This document shows positions 37,515 through 46,122 of a stretch of DNA of 64,000 bases, in pieces. Position 1 is the first letter of the stretch, and every line of letters starts with the position of its first letter. The notes beneath the pieces are model-generated. The model saw only the letters and a program-made list of their open reading frames with translations, made no database searches and had not been told where the DNA came from. The stretch lies in contig NZ_SROX01000007.1 in NCBI RefSeq assembly GCF_013141915.1, positions 62,001-126,000 on the forward strand, written 5' to 3'. The DNA is from Cupriavidus necator (GTDB lineage: Bacteria; Pseudomonadota; Gammaproteobacteria; Burkholderiales; Burkholderiaceae). Both the position numbers and the translations under genes were made by a program.

Positions 37515-38975
37515 ATGATCGATATCAGCCAGATTGTCAGCAGCGCCGCGAATGCGGTGGAAGGTGCCCGGCGTGCGACGGCCGACGCCGCCGCCACCGG
37601 CTTCCGCGACGCGCTGTCGAACGCCCGCGACAGCCACAAGGCCGCCCCGGCGGCGCCCGCCGCGCGGGAGACCGTGGCGCGCGACAAGCCCACCGCGCGT
37701 GCGGCTGCCGCGCCGGCGGACGCCGGCAAGCCCCAGGCTGCCGCCGCCACCGGCAAGAAGCCAGCTGCCGGCCCGGAAGACAAGGACCAGGATCAGGATC
37801 AGGACAAGGAAGACGCCGCCGTGGCAACGTCGACGCAGGCAGCCGCCGCCGTATTGGCGCTGATGCTGCCCGCGGCCACACCGAACCCCGCCGCCACGCC
37901 AGCCGGCGCCGCAGGCGCCACGGACGCCGCCGCGGCCGGCCTGGCCGGCACCGGCAGTGCCGCGGCATTGCAGGCGGCGCTGAGCGGCACCGCCGACGCC
38001 ACCGCGCAAACCCAGGCCGACGCGGGCACCGCCGCGGGACCGGCCGCCGGCACGGCCTTGCCCGACGCGTTGCAGGCGGCCACCAGCGATGCCCGCCCGG
38101 CGCAGCCGTCGGTCGCCGACACGCTGGCCACCATCGCCTCGCAGCGCGCGGCGATGCGGCCCGGCGGCAGCGCCGGCAGCGACGCCAAAGCCCCTGCCAC
38201 GCAGGCCGTTGCGGGCGACGCCCTGGCGCTGCTGCAAGCGGATCTGCCGGGCCAGGATGCCGGCGCTTCGGCAGGCGGATCGGGGCATCGCCCAGACAGC
38301 GGCCTTGGCCAGCAGCGCGCCGATCCGCTCGCCGCCAGCACGGCCGCGCCCGAGGCCCGCCCCGCGGCCATCGCGTTCGCCGCCGCGCAGGCGACCGCGC
38401 GCGCCGGCGAGAGCACCGCGGCCAGCCCCGACGGCACCCCGGCACTGGCCGCCATGCTGGCCGGCCAGCCCACGCCGGCCGCTGCCGCCGCTGCCGCCAG
38501 CCGGCCCGTGGTCGCACCACCGCTGTACGACAGCCAGTGGCCGCAGGCCCTGGGCCAGCAGATGATCCGCCTGGGCACGCAAGGCCAGCAAAGCGCCGAA
38601 CTGCAGCTGAACCCGCCCGACCTGGGGCCGCTGAAGGTGGTGCTCAACGTGATCAACGACCAGGCCCAGGCGCAATTCGTCTCGCCGCACCAGGCCGTGC
38701 GCGCAGCGGTCGAGGCCGCGCTGCCGCACCTGCGCACCGCGCTCTCGGAAAACGGCATCCAGCTGGGGCACACCTCGGTGGGCGCCGATGGCTTTGCCAG
38801 CCAGGCAGGCAACGGCAACGGCAACGGGCAGCAACAGCAGGCGCCGGGGCAAGGGCGCGCACAAGCCGGCTTTGGTGGCGCTGCGATAGCGGCGGCAGAG
38901 TCGGCGCCAGCGGCAGGTGCTACGGCACGGCCCGCGCGCGTGCTGGGGCGGGGGGAGATTGATACGTTTGCGTAA
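37515..38975 (+). CDS. fliK: Flagellar hook-length control protein FliK
   Basis: A 486-residue secreted ruler protein. The first 330 residues are low-complexity Ala/Pro/Gly-rich, as in beta-proteobacterial FliK. The conserved Flg_hook domain is at about 340-435 (WPQALGQQMIRLGTQGQQSAELQLNPPDLGPLKVVLNVINDQAQAQFVSPHQAVRAAVEAALPHLRTALSENGIQLGHTSV). A Gln/Gly-rich stretch follows. It is last in the fliFGHIJK operon, with a 50-base gap from fliJ and a terminator just after. Confidence 0.95.
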   Translation: MIDISQIVSSAANAVEGARRATADAAATGFRDALSNARDSHKAAPAAPAARETVARDKPTARAAAAPADAGKPQAAAATGKKPAAGPEDKDQDQDQDKEDAAVATSTQAAAAVLALMLPAATPNPAATPAGAAGATDAAAAGLAGTGSAAALQAALSGTADATAQTQADAGTAAGPAAGTALPDALQAATSDARPAQPSVADTLATIASQRAAMRPGGSAGSDAKAPATQAVAGDALALLQADLPGQDAGASAGGSGHRPDSGLGQQRADPLAASTAAPEARPAAIAFAAAQATARAGESTAASPDGTPALAAMLAGQPTPAAAAAAASRPVVAPPLYDSQWPQALGQQMIRLGTQGQQSAELQLNPPDLGPLKVVLNVINDQAQAQFVSPHQAVRAAVEAALPHLRTALSENGIQLGHTSVGADGFASQAGNGNGNGQQQQAPGQGRAQAGFGGAAIAAAESAPAAGATARPARVLGRGEIDTFA

Positions 38976-39018
38976 AGGACTCCGTCGCGCGAATTTGTTT
39001 CGCGGCCGGACAAGAGAG

Positions 39019-39043
39019 CAAGGCCGCCTCAAGGGCGGCCTTG
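39019..39043 (+). terminator. Terminator after fliK
   Basis: CAAGGCCGCC pairs with GGCGGCCTTG across a short TCAAG loop. The following T-tract is short (TTGTCAT), so this is a moderate-strength call. Confidence 0.7.
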
Positions 39044-39108
39044 TCATATCAGAAGTGACCAAGCATGGAAGCTCGGATACTTTGCTGCAACAAGAATGGA
39101 CGTATTGC

Positions 39109-39117
39109 TGCTAGAAT
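39109..39117 (+). promoter_or_regulatory. Possible extended -10 promoter of hicAB
   Basis: TGCTAGAAT is an extended -10 element in a locally A/T-richer stretch, about 52 bases before the hicA start. No good -35 was seen at 17 bases. Confidence 0.35.
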
Positions 39118-39169
39118 GCGTAAACATTTTTGCTTACCCTGACTCCCACTGAGCGACAGGAGGTTTCGG

Positions 39170-39344
39170 GTGAAGCAAAGTGAATTTCGGCGATGGCTCC
39201 GGACAAGGCGCGACGTTCAGCGAAGGGGCAAAGCACATCAAGGTGTATCTCAATGGCAGGCAGTCGACTTTGCCGAGGCATCCCAGACATGAAATCGGCG
39301 AGGGGCTGCGCAAGGCGATCCTCAAGCAACTCGGCCTGTCGTGA
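39170..39344 (+). pseudogene. hicA: Frameshifted HicA toxin (mRNA interferase) gene
   Basis: AGGAGG precedes a GTG at 39170 that opens KQSEFRRWL, the classic HicA start. From about 39201 the family sequence continues in another frame: GQGATFSEGAKHIKVYLNG, then RQSTLPRHPRHEIGEGLRKAILKQLGLS, to a TGA at 39342-39344. Two missing bases (or one extra) near 39200-39203 would explain the break. The frame that starts at 39170 stops at 39290-39292 after 40 residues and lacks the catalytic His region (KHIKV). Either the toxin is inactivated, or there is a sequencing error or a programmed frameshift. It lies 43 bases before hicB. Confidence 0.85.
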
Positions 39345-39387
39345 GCCTGCAAGACGTACCCGCCCCTTTCGCCAAAGGAGTTTCAAT

Positions 39388-39804
39388 ATGCTGCGCTTTC
39401 CCGCCAACATCGTCCCCGACGGCGATGGCTTTGCGGTCTCGTTTCCCGATATCCCCGAAGCCCTGACCAGCGGCGCCACTATCGAGCAGGCCCGGGAGAT
39501 GGCCGCCGATGCGCTTGCAACGGCCATGGAGTTCTATTTCGAGGATGGCCGCCCGGTGCCACTGCCGTCGAAGGCCGGACGCGGACAGCATCTGGTAGAG
39601 CTGCCGGCAAGCATGTCGGCAAAGGTGCTGCTGCTCAACGAGATGATCGCACAGGGGGTCACGCAGGTGGAGCTGGCACGCCGGCTGCACACTCGCAAGC
39701 AAGAAGTGCAGCGCATCGTCAACCTCGATCATGCGACCAAGATCGACACGATCGAAGCCGCGTTCCGGGCGCTGGGCAAGCGGCTGGAACTGAAGGTCGC
39801 CTGA
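39388..39804 (+). CDS. hicB: HicB antitoxin
   Basis: 138 residues, intact. The N-terminal HicB fold (LRFPANIVPDGDGFAVSFPDIPEALTSGATIEQAREMAADALATAMEFYFEDGRPVPLPS) is followed by a helix-turn-helix (about 90-130: EMIAQGVTQVELARRLHTRKQEVQRIVNLDHATKIDTIEAAFRALG), so it can both neutralise HicA and repress its own operon. AAAGGAG is eight bases before the ATG. The partner toxin gene is frameshifted, leaving this as an orphan repressor unless the frameshift is bypassed. Confidence 0.93.
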   Translation: MLRFPANIVPDGDGFAVSFPDIPEALTSGATIEQAREMAADALATAMEFYFEDGRPVPLPSKAGRGQHLVELPASMSAKVLLLNEMIAQGVTQVELARRLHTRKQEVQRIVNLDHATKIDTIEAAFRALGKRLELKVA

Positions 39805-39836
39805 ACCCGCCTGGCCTCGGCAGCACCCTCCCCACC

Positions 39837-40499
39837 ATGACGTTCGACCTGTTCGACGACCTGCCCGAAGACAGCGCCGCCACCCTCGCCATCGAACCCC
39901 TCGCCGACGGCGCCGCCGTGCTACGCGGCGCGGCGCGGGCAAATGCCGAAGTGCTGCTCGCCGACGCGCAGGCCATCGTGGCCCTGGCCCCGTGGCGGCA
40001 CATGGTCACCCCCGGCGGCCTGAAGATGTCGGTGGCGATGACGAACTGCGGCGCGCTCGGCTGGGTCTCCGACGCGCGCGGCTATCGCTATGACCCTATC
40101 GATCCGCTGAGTGGACAAGCGTGGCCCGAGATGCCCGCGAGCTTTCGCGCGCTGGCCTCCATCGCCGCCGCGCAGGCGGGCTTTGCCGGCTTTGCGCCGG
40201 ATGCCTGCCTGATCAACCGCTACGTGCCGGGCACCCGGCTGTCGCTGCACCAGGACCGCGACGAGCGTGATTTCTCCGCGCCTATCGTCTCGGTCTCGCT
40301 GGGGCTGCCAGCGGTGTTCCTGTTCGGCGGCATGCGCCGCGCCGACAAGCCGCAGCGCGTGCGGCTGGCGCATGGCGACGTGGTGGTATGGGGCGGGCCG
40401 TCGCGGCTGGCGTTCCACGGCGTGGCGCCGCTGGCCGATGGCGACCATCCGCTGCTGGGGTCGTTGCGCATCAACCTCACATTCCGCAAGGCGCAGTAG
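39837..40499 (+). CDS. alkB: DNA/RNA demethylase AlkB
   Basis: A 220-residue Fe(II)/2-oxoglutarate dioxygenase that removes 1-methyladenine and 3-methylcytosine lesions. It has the iron motif HQDRDE (HxD) near residue 138, the distal His in RLAFHGVAPL near residue 196 and the 2-oxoglutarate-binding RINLTFR at the C-terminus. MSVAMTNCGALGWVSD...YRYDPIDP is the substrate-lid region typical of E. coli AlkB. It is 32 bases downstream of hicB but unrelated to it. There is no Ada-like partner nearby. Confidence 0.95.
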   Translation: MTFDLFDDLPEDSAATLAIEPLADGAAVLRGAARANAEVLLADAQAIVALAPWRHMVTPGGLKMSVAMTNCGALGWVSDARGYRYDPIDPLSGQAWPEMPASFRALASIAAAQAGFAGFAPDACLINRYVPGTRLSLHQDRDERDFSAPIVSVSLGLPAVFLFGGMRRADKPQRVRLAHGDVVVWGGPSRLAFHGVAPLADGDHPLLGSLRINLTFRKAQ

Positions 40500-40583
40500 G
40501 TTCCCGCCCGGCCTTGGCACTTTTGCCGGCGGTTTTCTACAGTCAATGGACTGTCATGAACGCCAACGTGCAAAGGCCCCTCC

Positions 40584-41072
40584 ATGCATCTCGACGGCTC
40601 CTGCCATTGCGGCGCGGTCCACTTCTCGCTCGAATCCGATTCGCCCTGCCCTTACATGCACTGCCATTGCTCGATCTGCCGCAAGACGGCGGGCGGCGGC
40701 GGCTATGCCATCAACATCGGCGGTGATGCCGCCACGCTGCGCGTGCGCGGGCGCAAGCACCTCGGGGTCTACCACGCGGTGCTGCGCGAACCCGGCAAGC
40801 GCGCGCGGCGCTCGCCGGCGCAGCGGCATTTCTGCGTGAAGTGCGGCAGCGCGCTATGGCTCTGGGATCCGCGCTGGCCCGAGCTGCTGTATCCCCATGC
40901 CTCGGCCATCGATACGCCGCTGCCGCGCCCGCCGGAGGTGGTCGAGGCCTCGCTGGAATCCGTGGCGCCCTGGGTCGACGTGCCGCGCGGCAAGGGCCAT
41001 GTCCACTGCGACACGTGGCCCGAAGAATCGCTCGCTGACTGGCACAAGCGGCACGGGCTGTCGTCGCCCTGA
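40584..41072 (+). CDS. GFA-family zinc protein
   Basis: A 162-residue protein of the glutathione-dependent formaldehyde-activating (GFA) fold. Zinc ligands are visible in SCHCGAVHF (near residue 6), HCHCSICRKTAGGG (near residue 34) and FCVKCGSALWLWD (near residue 87). Most family members are uncharacterised, and a role in formaldehyde metabolism is established only for a few. It follows alkB on the same strand after 84 bases. Confidence 0.88.
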   Translation: MHLDGSCHCGAVHFSLESDSPCPYMHCHCSICRKTAGGGGYAINIGGDAATLRVRGRKHLGVYHAVLREPGKRARRSPAQRHFCVKCGSALWLWDPRWPELLYPHASAIDTPLPRPPEVVEASLESVAPWVDVPRGKGHVHCDTWPEESLADWHKRHGLSSP

Positions 41073-41229
41073 AGGGCGCGCCGGCGCGATATGAACGTTT
41101 TCGCCGAGAGATCTTAGTCTTTCTTCCTGACGCGGCCATTGCAACGGTTTGGGCCCCGCACGCATTGCCTCGCGCGGCGCCCGCCAGTATCTTCTGGCAT
41201 CGACCATGCAGACCAGCCACGGGAGAGCC

Positions 41230-42327
41230 ATGCCGCCAGGTGCCGCCACGGCAGCCACGGAACGCCGCAGCCAGCGTGCCGCGCCCAGCGCCGGCGCGGT
41301 CGGCACCGCGGTGCTGCTGGCGGCGCTGGCATGCACGCCGATAGCCGCGCGGGCATGGGTGGCCGGCAACGGTGGCGAAGCGGCGGCCACCACCAGCGCG
41401 TTGGCAGGCGGCACCTCGGCCGGGCCCTACCGCGGCTATGTCGGTCCGCCCGCGCAGCCCGACACCGGCGAACCCGCCACCACCCCGCGCCAATGGGACC
41501 GCGCGCTGCCTTTCTTTGCCCAGCGCGTGATCGACAAGGGCTATGACCTGCCCAATCCCTATGACATCGGCTATTCGTATTTCGATGGCCACCAGCGCTA
41601 CCAGCTGAGCGGGCTGAGCGTGTCGGCGGGCAGCGCGCCGGTGCGCAGCGCGGACTTCGTGCGCTTCGACCAGTCGCGCATCCGCAATACCTCGCACCAG
41701 GTCCAGGTCGGCGCGTGGCTGTTCCCGTTCATGAACGTCTATGGGATGCTCGGCACGGTGCGGGGCAGCGGCGATATCGGCATCCGCTTTTCGTCGCTGA
41801 CCGAGCTGGAGCGCTTCTTCGGCATCGATGTCGGCTGCGGGGGGCGCCGGCCGCGGCCGGATTGCGCGAACCCGATCCGGCTGCCGACGCAGCATGCCAG
41901 CTACAGCGGGCACTCCTACGGCGCGGGCTTTACGCTGGTGGGCGCCTACGGCGACTTGTTCTTCTCGCTGCCGGTGACGTTCACCGTCTCCGACATCTCG
42001 ATGTCCGACACACCGGTGAAGTCGCTCAATATCGGCCCGCGCGTGGGCTGGAATCTCCGGCTGGGCCGCTTCGGCGTGCTGACACCCTATGTGGGTGCCA
42101 CCTGGTTCCGCACCCACGCCAGCATCACCGGGCATTTCGACGTGCCGGTGCCGGGCAGCGACCAGACCCAACGCCTGAACTACCAGATCGATGAAAAAGT
42201 GGCGGGTGCCTGGAGCGGCTCGGTCGGCATGAACTGGACCATCAACAAGTACGTCGGGCTGCTGGTGGAAGTCGGCTACGGCTACAACCGCAACAACGTG
42301 ATCGCCACCGGATTTCTCCGCTTCTGA
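41230..42327 (+). CDS. Putative outer-membrane beta-barrel protein, function unknown
   Basis: A 365-residue exported protein. A signal peptide (hydrophobic VGTAVLLAALACTPIAARA) is followed by a low-complexity region and then alternating amphipathic strands in the pattern of an outer-membrane barrel (for example VQVGAWLFPFMNVYGMLGTVRGSGDIGIRF and VGLLVEVGYGYNRNNVIATGFLRF), ending in Phe as many barrels do. Two Cys in DVGCGGRRPRPDCANP may form a disulfide. GGGAGAG precedes the ATG at 41230. It is followed by another barrel gene after 13 bases, so they probably form an operon. Confidence 0.7.
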   Translation: MPPGAATAATERRSQRAAPSAGAVGTAVLLAALACTPIAARAWVAGNGGEAAATTSALAGGTSAGPYRGYVGPPAQPDTGEPATTPRQWDRALPFFAQRVIDKGYDLPNPYDIGYSYFDGHQRYQLSGLSVSAGSAPVRSADFVRFDQSRIRNTSHQVQVGAWLFPFMNVYGMLGTVRGSGDIGIRFSSLTELERFFGIDVGCGGRRPRPDCANPIRLPTQHASYSGHSYGAGFTLVGAYGDLFFSLPVTFTVSDISMSDTPVKSLNIGPRVGWNLRLGRFGVLTPYVGATWFRTHASITGHFDVPVPGSDQTQRLNYQIDEKVAGAWSGSVGMNWTINKYVGLLVEVGYGYNRNNVIATGFLRF

Positions 42328-42340
42328 CGCTGCCCAGGCC

Positions 42341-43477
42341 ATGTCCGCGCTGCACCGCTGTCTCGCCGCCACCCTCGCCCTGCTGTGCGCCGGCGCGCCC
42401 GCGCACGCCGACGAGCCGGGCTGGATGGACCGGCTGCTGACGCGGCTGGGCGCGTCCAGCCAGGTCGACCTGAGCCACGGCATGGACTGGGGCGTGTTGC
42501 CGGGGCCGTTCTACAACCCGGAAATGGGGCTTGGGCTGGGCATGGCGGCGATCGGGCTGTACAAGCCGCCCAACGCGCAGGCCGACACGCAGGTCTCCAC
42601 GCTCAACCTGCACGGCTTTATCACCACGCGCGGCGCCGTCGGGCTGGGCGTGGACAACACCACCTTCTTTGCCGACGACAGCTACCGCTTGGTGGTCACC
42701 GGCGCGGTGCTCAACATGCCGACGTCCTATTGGGGCATCGGCTACGACCGCGCCAGCGACGACGCCAACCAGGAGGGCTATACCCGCCGCGAGTTCTTCC
42801 TGCAGCCGCGCATGCTGGTGCGGGTGCGGCCCAACACCTATGTCGGCGCCGGCTTCTCGGTGCAGAACGACGACGCCAACAGCCTGCAGCGCGGCGCCGC
42901 CAGCGCGCTGGCCACCGATCCCAACGGGCCGCATGTGTTCAGCGCCGGCGTGACCGCGCATTTCTCGTACGACACGCGCGACTTCCTGCCCAACCCCTAC
43001 GCCGGCCAGGCGCTGATCGCCAACGCCGCGGTGTACCGGCGCGGGCTCGGCAGCAATACCGATTTCGAGACGCTGGAATGGAGCTATGACCGCTACCACC
43101 GCCTGCGCGGTCGCGATGTGCTGGCGTTCGACCTCTACGGCCGCTTCAGCTGGGGCGACGTGCCGTGGAACATGCTGTCGCAGCTCGGCGACAACAAGCG
43201 CATGCGCGGCTATTTCCTGGGGCAGTACCGCGACCGCAACGTGGTCATGACGCAGGTGGAATACCGGCTGCATATCGCCGGCCGGCAGGGCATGGTGTTC
43301 TGGGCCGGCGCCGGGGCGATTGCGCCCAAGCCGGGCGACCTGCCCTCGGCGCACTGGCTGCCGAACGCCGGCATCGGCTACCGCTTCGAGTTCAAGCCAC
43401 GCGTCAACGTGCGCCTCGATGCCGGCTTCGGCCGGCGCACGCGCGGGGTCTACTTCCAGATCAACGAAGCGTTCTGA
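42341..43477 (+). CDS. BamA/surface-antigen-like outer-membrane protein
   Basis: 378 residues: a signal peptide (CLAATLALLCAGAPAHA), then a barrel like the C-terminal domain of the bacterial surface antigen (Bac_surface_Ag) family without POTRA domains. Recognisable parts are FYNPEMGLGLGMAAIGLY, ITTRGAVGLGVDNTTFFADD, HFSYDTRDFLPNPYAG, YRDRNVVMTQVEYRL and the C-terminal VNVRLDAGFGRRTRGVYFQINEAF. It probably sits in the outer membrane; its cargo is unknown. It lies 13 bases after the preceding barrel gene and is likely co-expressed with it. Confidence 0.8.
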   Translation: MSALHRCLAATLALLCAGAPAHADEPGWMDRLLTRLGASSQVDLSHGMDWGVLPGPFYNPEMGLGLGMAAIGLYKPPNAQADTQVSTLNLHGFITTRGAVGLGVDNTTFFADDSYRLVVTGAVLNMPTSYWGIGYDRASDDANQEGYTRREFFLQPRMLVRVRPNTYVGAGFSVQNDDANSLQRGAASALATDPNGPHVFSAGVTAHFSYDTRDFLPNPYAGQALIANAAVYRRGLGSNTDFETLEWSYDRYHRLRGRDVLAFDLYGRFSWGDVPWNMLSQLGDNKRMRGYFLGQYRDRNVVMTQVEYRLHIAGRQGMVFWAGAGAIAPKPGDLPSAHWLPNAGIGYRFEFKPRVNVRLDAGFGRRTRGVYFQINEAF

Positions 43478-43513
43478 GCGCCCGGTGCCGTGCGCTCGGA
43501 ACGCTGAAGCCCC

Positions 43514-44431
<918 letters not shown>

Positions 44432-44626
44432 CGTGTTCTCCGTGGCGGGGTGCATAGCGGATGCGATGCGGCACGCCGGGCAGGCGGCGCAGGGCAAGGA
44501 TCAAATGACCCCGAGATTTTAGTGCAAAGCGCCGCCCGGGCCGCTCGCGTATGATTGAGGCCGCCGCGCCTTGCCCCCGCTTTCTCCGGAATCCGGCCTG
44601 AAATCCCCGCATTGCCCCTTGCCCTG

Positions 44627-45394
44627 ATGCCTGACCACCTGCTGCTGTCCTCCCTGCTGATCTTCGGACTCGGTGGTTTGCTCGGCGCGGTGGGCGGGCT
44701 GTTCGGCATCGGCGGCGGGCTGATTGCGATTCCGGCGCTGGGCCTGCTGTTCGGCATGGACCAGCAGCTGGCGCAGGGCACTGCGCTGGTGATGATCGCG
44801 CCCAACGTGCTGATCGGCTTCTGGCAGTACCGCAAGCGCGCCGACATTGCGCTGCGCACGGCGGTGGTGCTCGGGTTGTCGGCGGTGCTGGCAACCTGGC
44901 TGGCGGCGCGCGCAGCCACCGCGATGGACGCCCAGTTGCTGCGGCAGATCTTTGCGCTGTTCATGATCGGCATGGCGCTGTACTTCCTGTGGCGGCTGCT
45001 GCCGGGGCGCGCGGTGACGGCGCAACAGGCCCGCCTCTCGCCCCGCTGGATACCGCTGGTGGGCGTGGTGGGCGGCTTGTTCTCGGGCTTCTTCAGCGTG
45101 GGCGGCGGCGTGGTGGCCGCGCCGGCGCTGGTGGGCCTGTTCGGGCTGCGCCAGGCGGCGGCACAGGGCCTGGCGCTGGCGCTGGTGACGCCGGGCGCGG
45201 TGGTGGCGCTGGCCACCTATGCCCATGCCGGCCACGTCGACTGGGCCAGCGGCATTCCGTTGTCGCTGGGCGGCATGCTGACCATCTCATGGGGCGTGGC
45301 GCTGGCGCACCGGATGCCCGAGCGCCGCCTGCGCGCGTGGTTCGCGGTGTGCCTGATCGCCACCGCGGTGGTGTTGCTGGTGCGCGGCGGCTGA
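44627..45394 (+). CDS. TauE/SafE-family sulfite exporter
   Basis: A 255-residue membrane protein with eight or so hydrophobic segments. It has the twin TauE/SafE halves with glycine motifs: GGLLGAVGGLFGIGGGLIAIPAL in the first and VVGGLFSGFFSVGGGVVAAPALVGLF in the second. It is thought to export sulfite or organosulfonates. Divergent from cysK, which supports a sulfur role. The start at 44627 is chosen at the first ATG; an in-frame TTG slightly upstream is possible. Confidence 0.88.
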   Translation: MPDHLLLSSLLIFGLGGLLGAVGGLFGIGGGLIAIPALGLLFGMDQQLAQGTALVMIAPNVLIGFWQYRKRADIALRTAVVLGLSAVLATWLAARAATAMDAQLLRQIFALFMIGMALYFLWRLLPGRAVTAQQARLSPRWIPLVGVVGGLFSGFFSVGGGVVAAPALVGLFGLRQAAAQGLALALVTPGAVVALATYAHAGHVDWASGIPLSLGGMLTISWGVALAHRMPERRLRAWFAVCLIATAVVLLVRGG

Positions 45395-45409
45395 ACCCCG
45401 CGCGGGGCG

Positions 45410-46027
45410 TTATTTGCGCAGCACCAGGCAGAAGTTGTTGGCCGGCATCGGCACCGGCTCATCGCAGCGCAGGCCCTGCGCCGCGCCCAGCGCGATCACG
45501 GCTTCCATGTCGCGCACGCCCCAGTCGGGGTCGGTGGCGCGCAGCTGCGCGTCGAAGGCGGCGTTGCTGGGCGCGGTGTGCGCGCCGCCGCGACGATAAG
45601 GGCCGTACAGGAACAGCACGCCACCGGGGCCCAGCAGCTTGCCGGCGCCGGCGAACAGCGCCTCGGCCGCGGCCCACGGCGCGATATGGATCATGTTGAT
45701 GCAGACCACCGCGTCCGCGGCGTCGATGCCCCACGGCTGGCGGCAGACATCCAGCGCCAGCGGCGCGCGCACATTGGCCAGCCCGGCGTGCGCGGTCCAG
45801 GCGGCGATCGACGCGCGCGCGGCCTCGTCCGGATCGCTAGGTTGCCAGGTCAGCCCCGGCAGCGCCGCGGCAAAGTGCACGGCATGCTGCCCGGTGCCGC
45901 TGGCAATTTCCAGCACCGTGCCGCGGGCGGGCAGCACCTGGCGCAGCACGGCGAGGATGGGTTCGCGGTTGCGGTCGGTGGCGGGCGCCATGCGGCGCGC
46001 GTCGGGGTCGTGGGTCGGTCCGGTCAT
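45410..46027 (-). CDS. DUF938 SAM-dependent methyltransferase-like protein
   Basis: 205 residues of class I methyltransferase fold: VLEIASGTGQHAVHFA (motif I, near residue 38), WQPSDPDEAARASI, CINMIHIAPW, then LLGPGGVLFLYGPYRRGGAHTAPSNAAFDAQLRATDPDWGVRD, which is the DUF938 signature. Substrate unknown. Convergent with the TauE/SafE gene; a short palindrome, CCCCGCGCGGGG (45396-45407), separates them. Confidence 0.88.
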   Translation of the reverse strand: MTGPTHDPDARRMAPATDRNREPILAVLRQVLPARGTVLEIASGTGQHAVHFAAALPGLTWQPSDPDEAARASIAAWTAHAGLANVRAPLALDVCRQPWGIDAADAVVCINMIHIAPWAAAEALFAGAGKLLGPGGVLFLYGPYRRGGAHTAPSNAAFDAQLRATDPDWGVRDMEAVIALGAAQGLRCDEPVPMPANNFCLVLRK

Positions 46028-46122
46028 GATGGCAGGGGCAGGGGGGCAAGGGAATGGGCCCTAGCGTAGCAGAATCGGCGCGCGGGCCGGCCGCGCGCCG
46101 CGTGGCCGATCGGCTTTGGCGA

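Noticed and set aside
34746..39062. A very long open frame (over 1400 codons) on the minus strand opposite the flagellar operon
   Set aside because: It is the shadow of fliH-fliK in GC-rich DNA; no family features, and the opposite strand encodes well-conserved genes.
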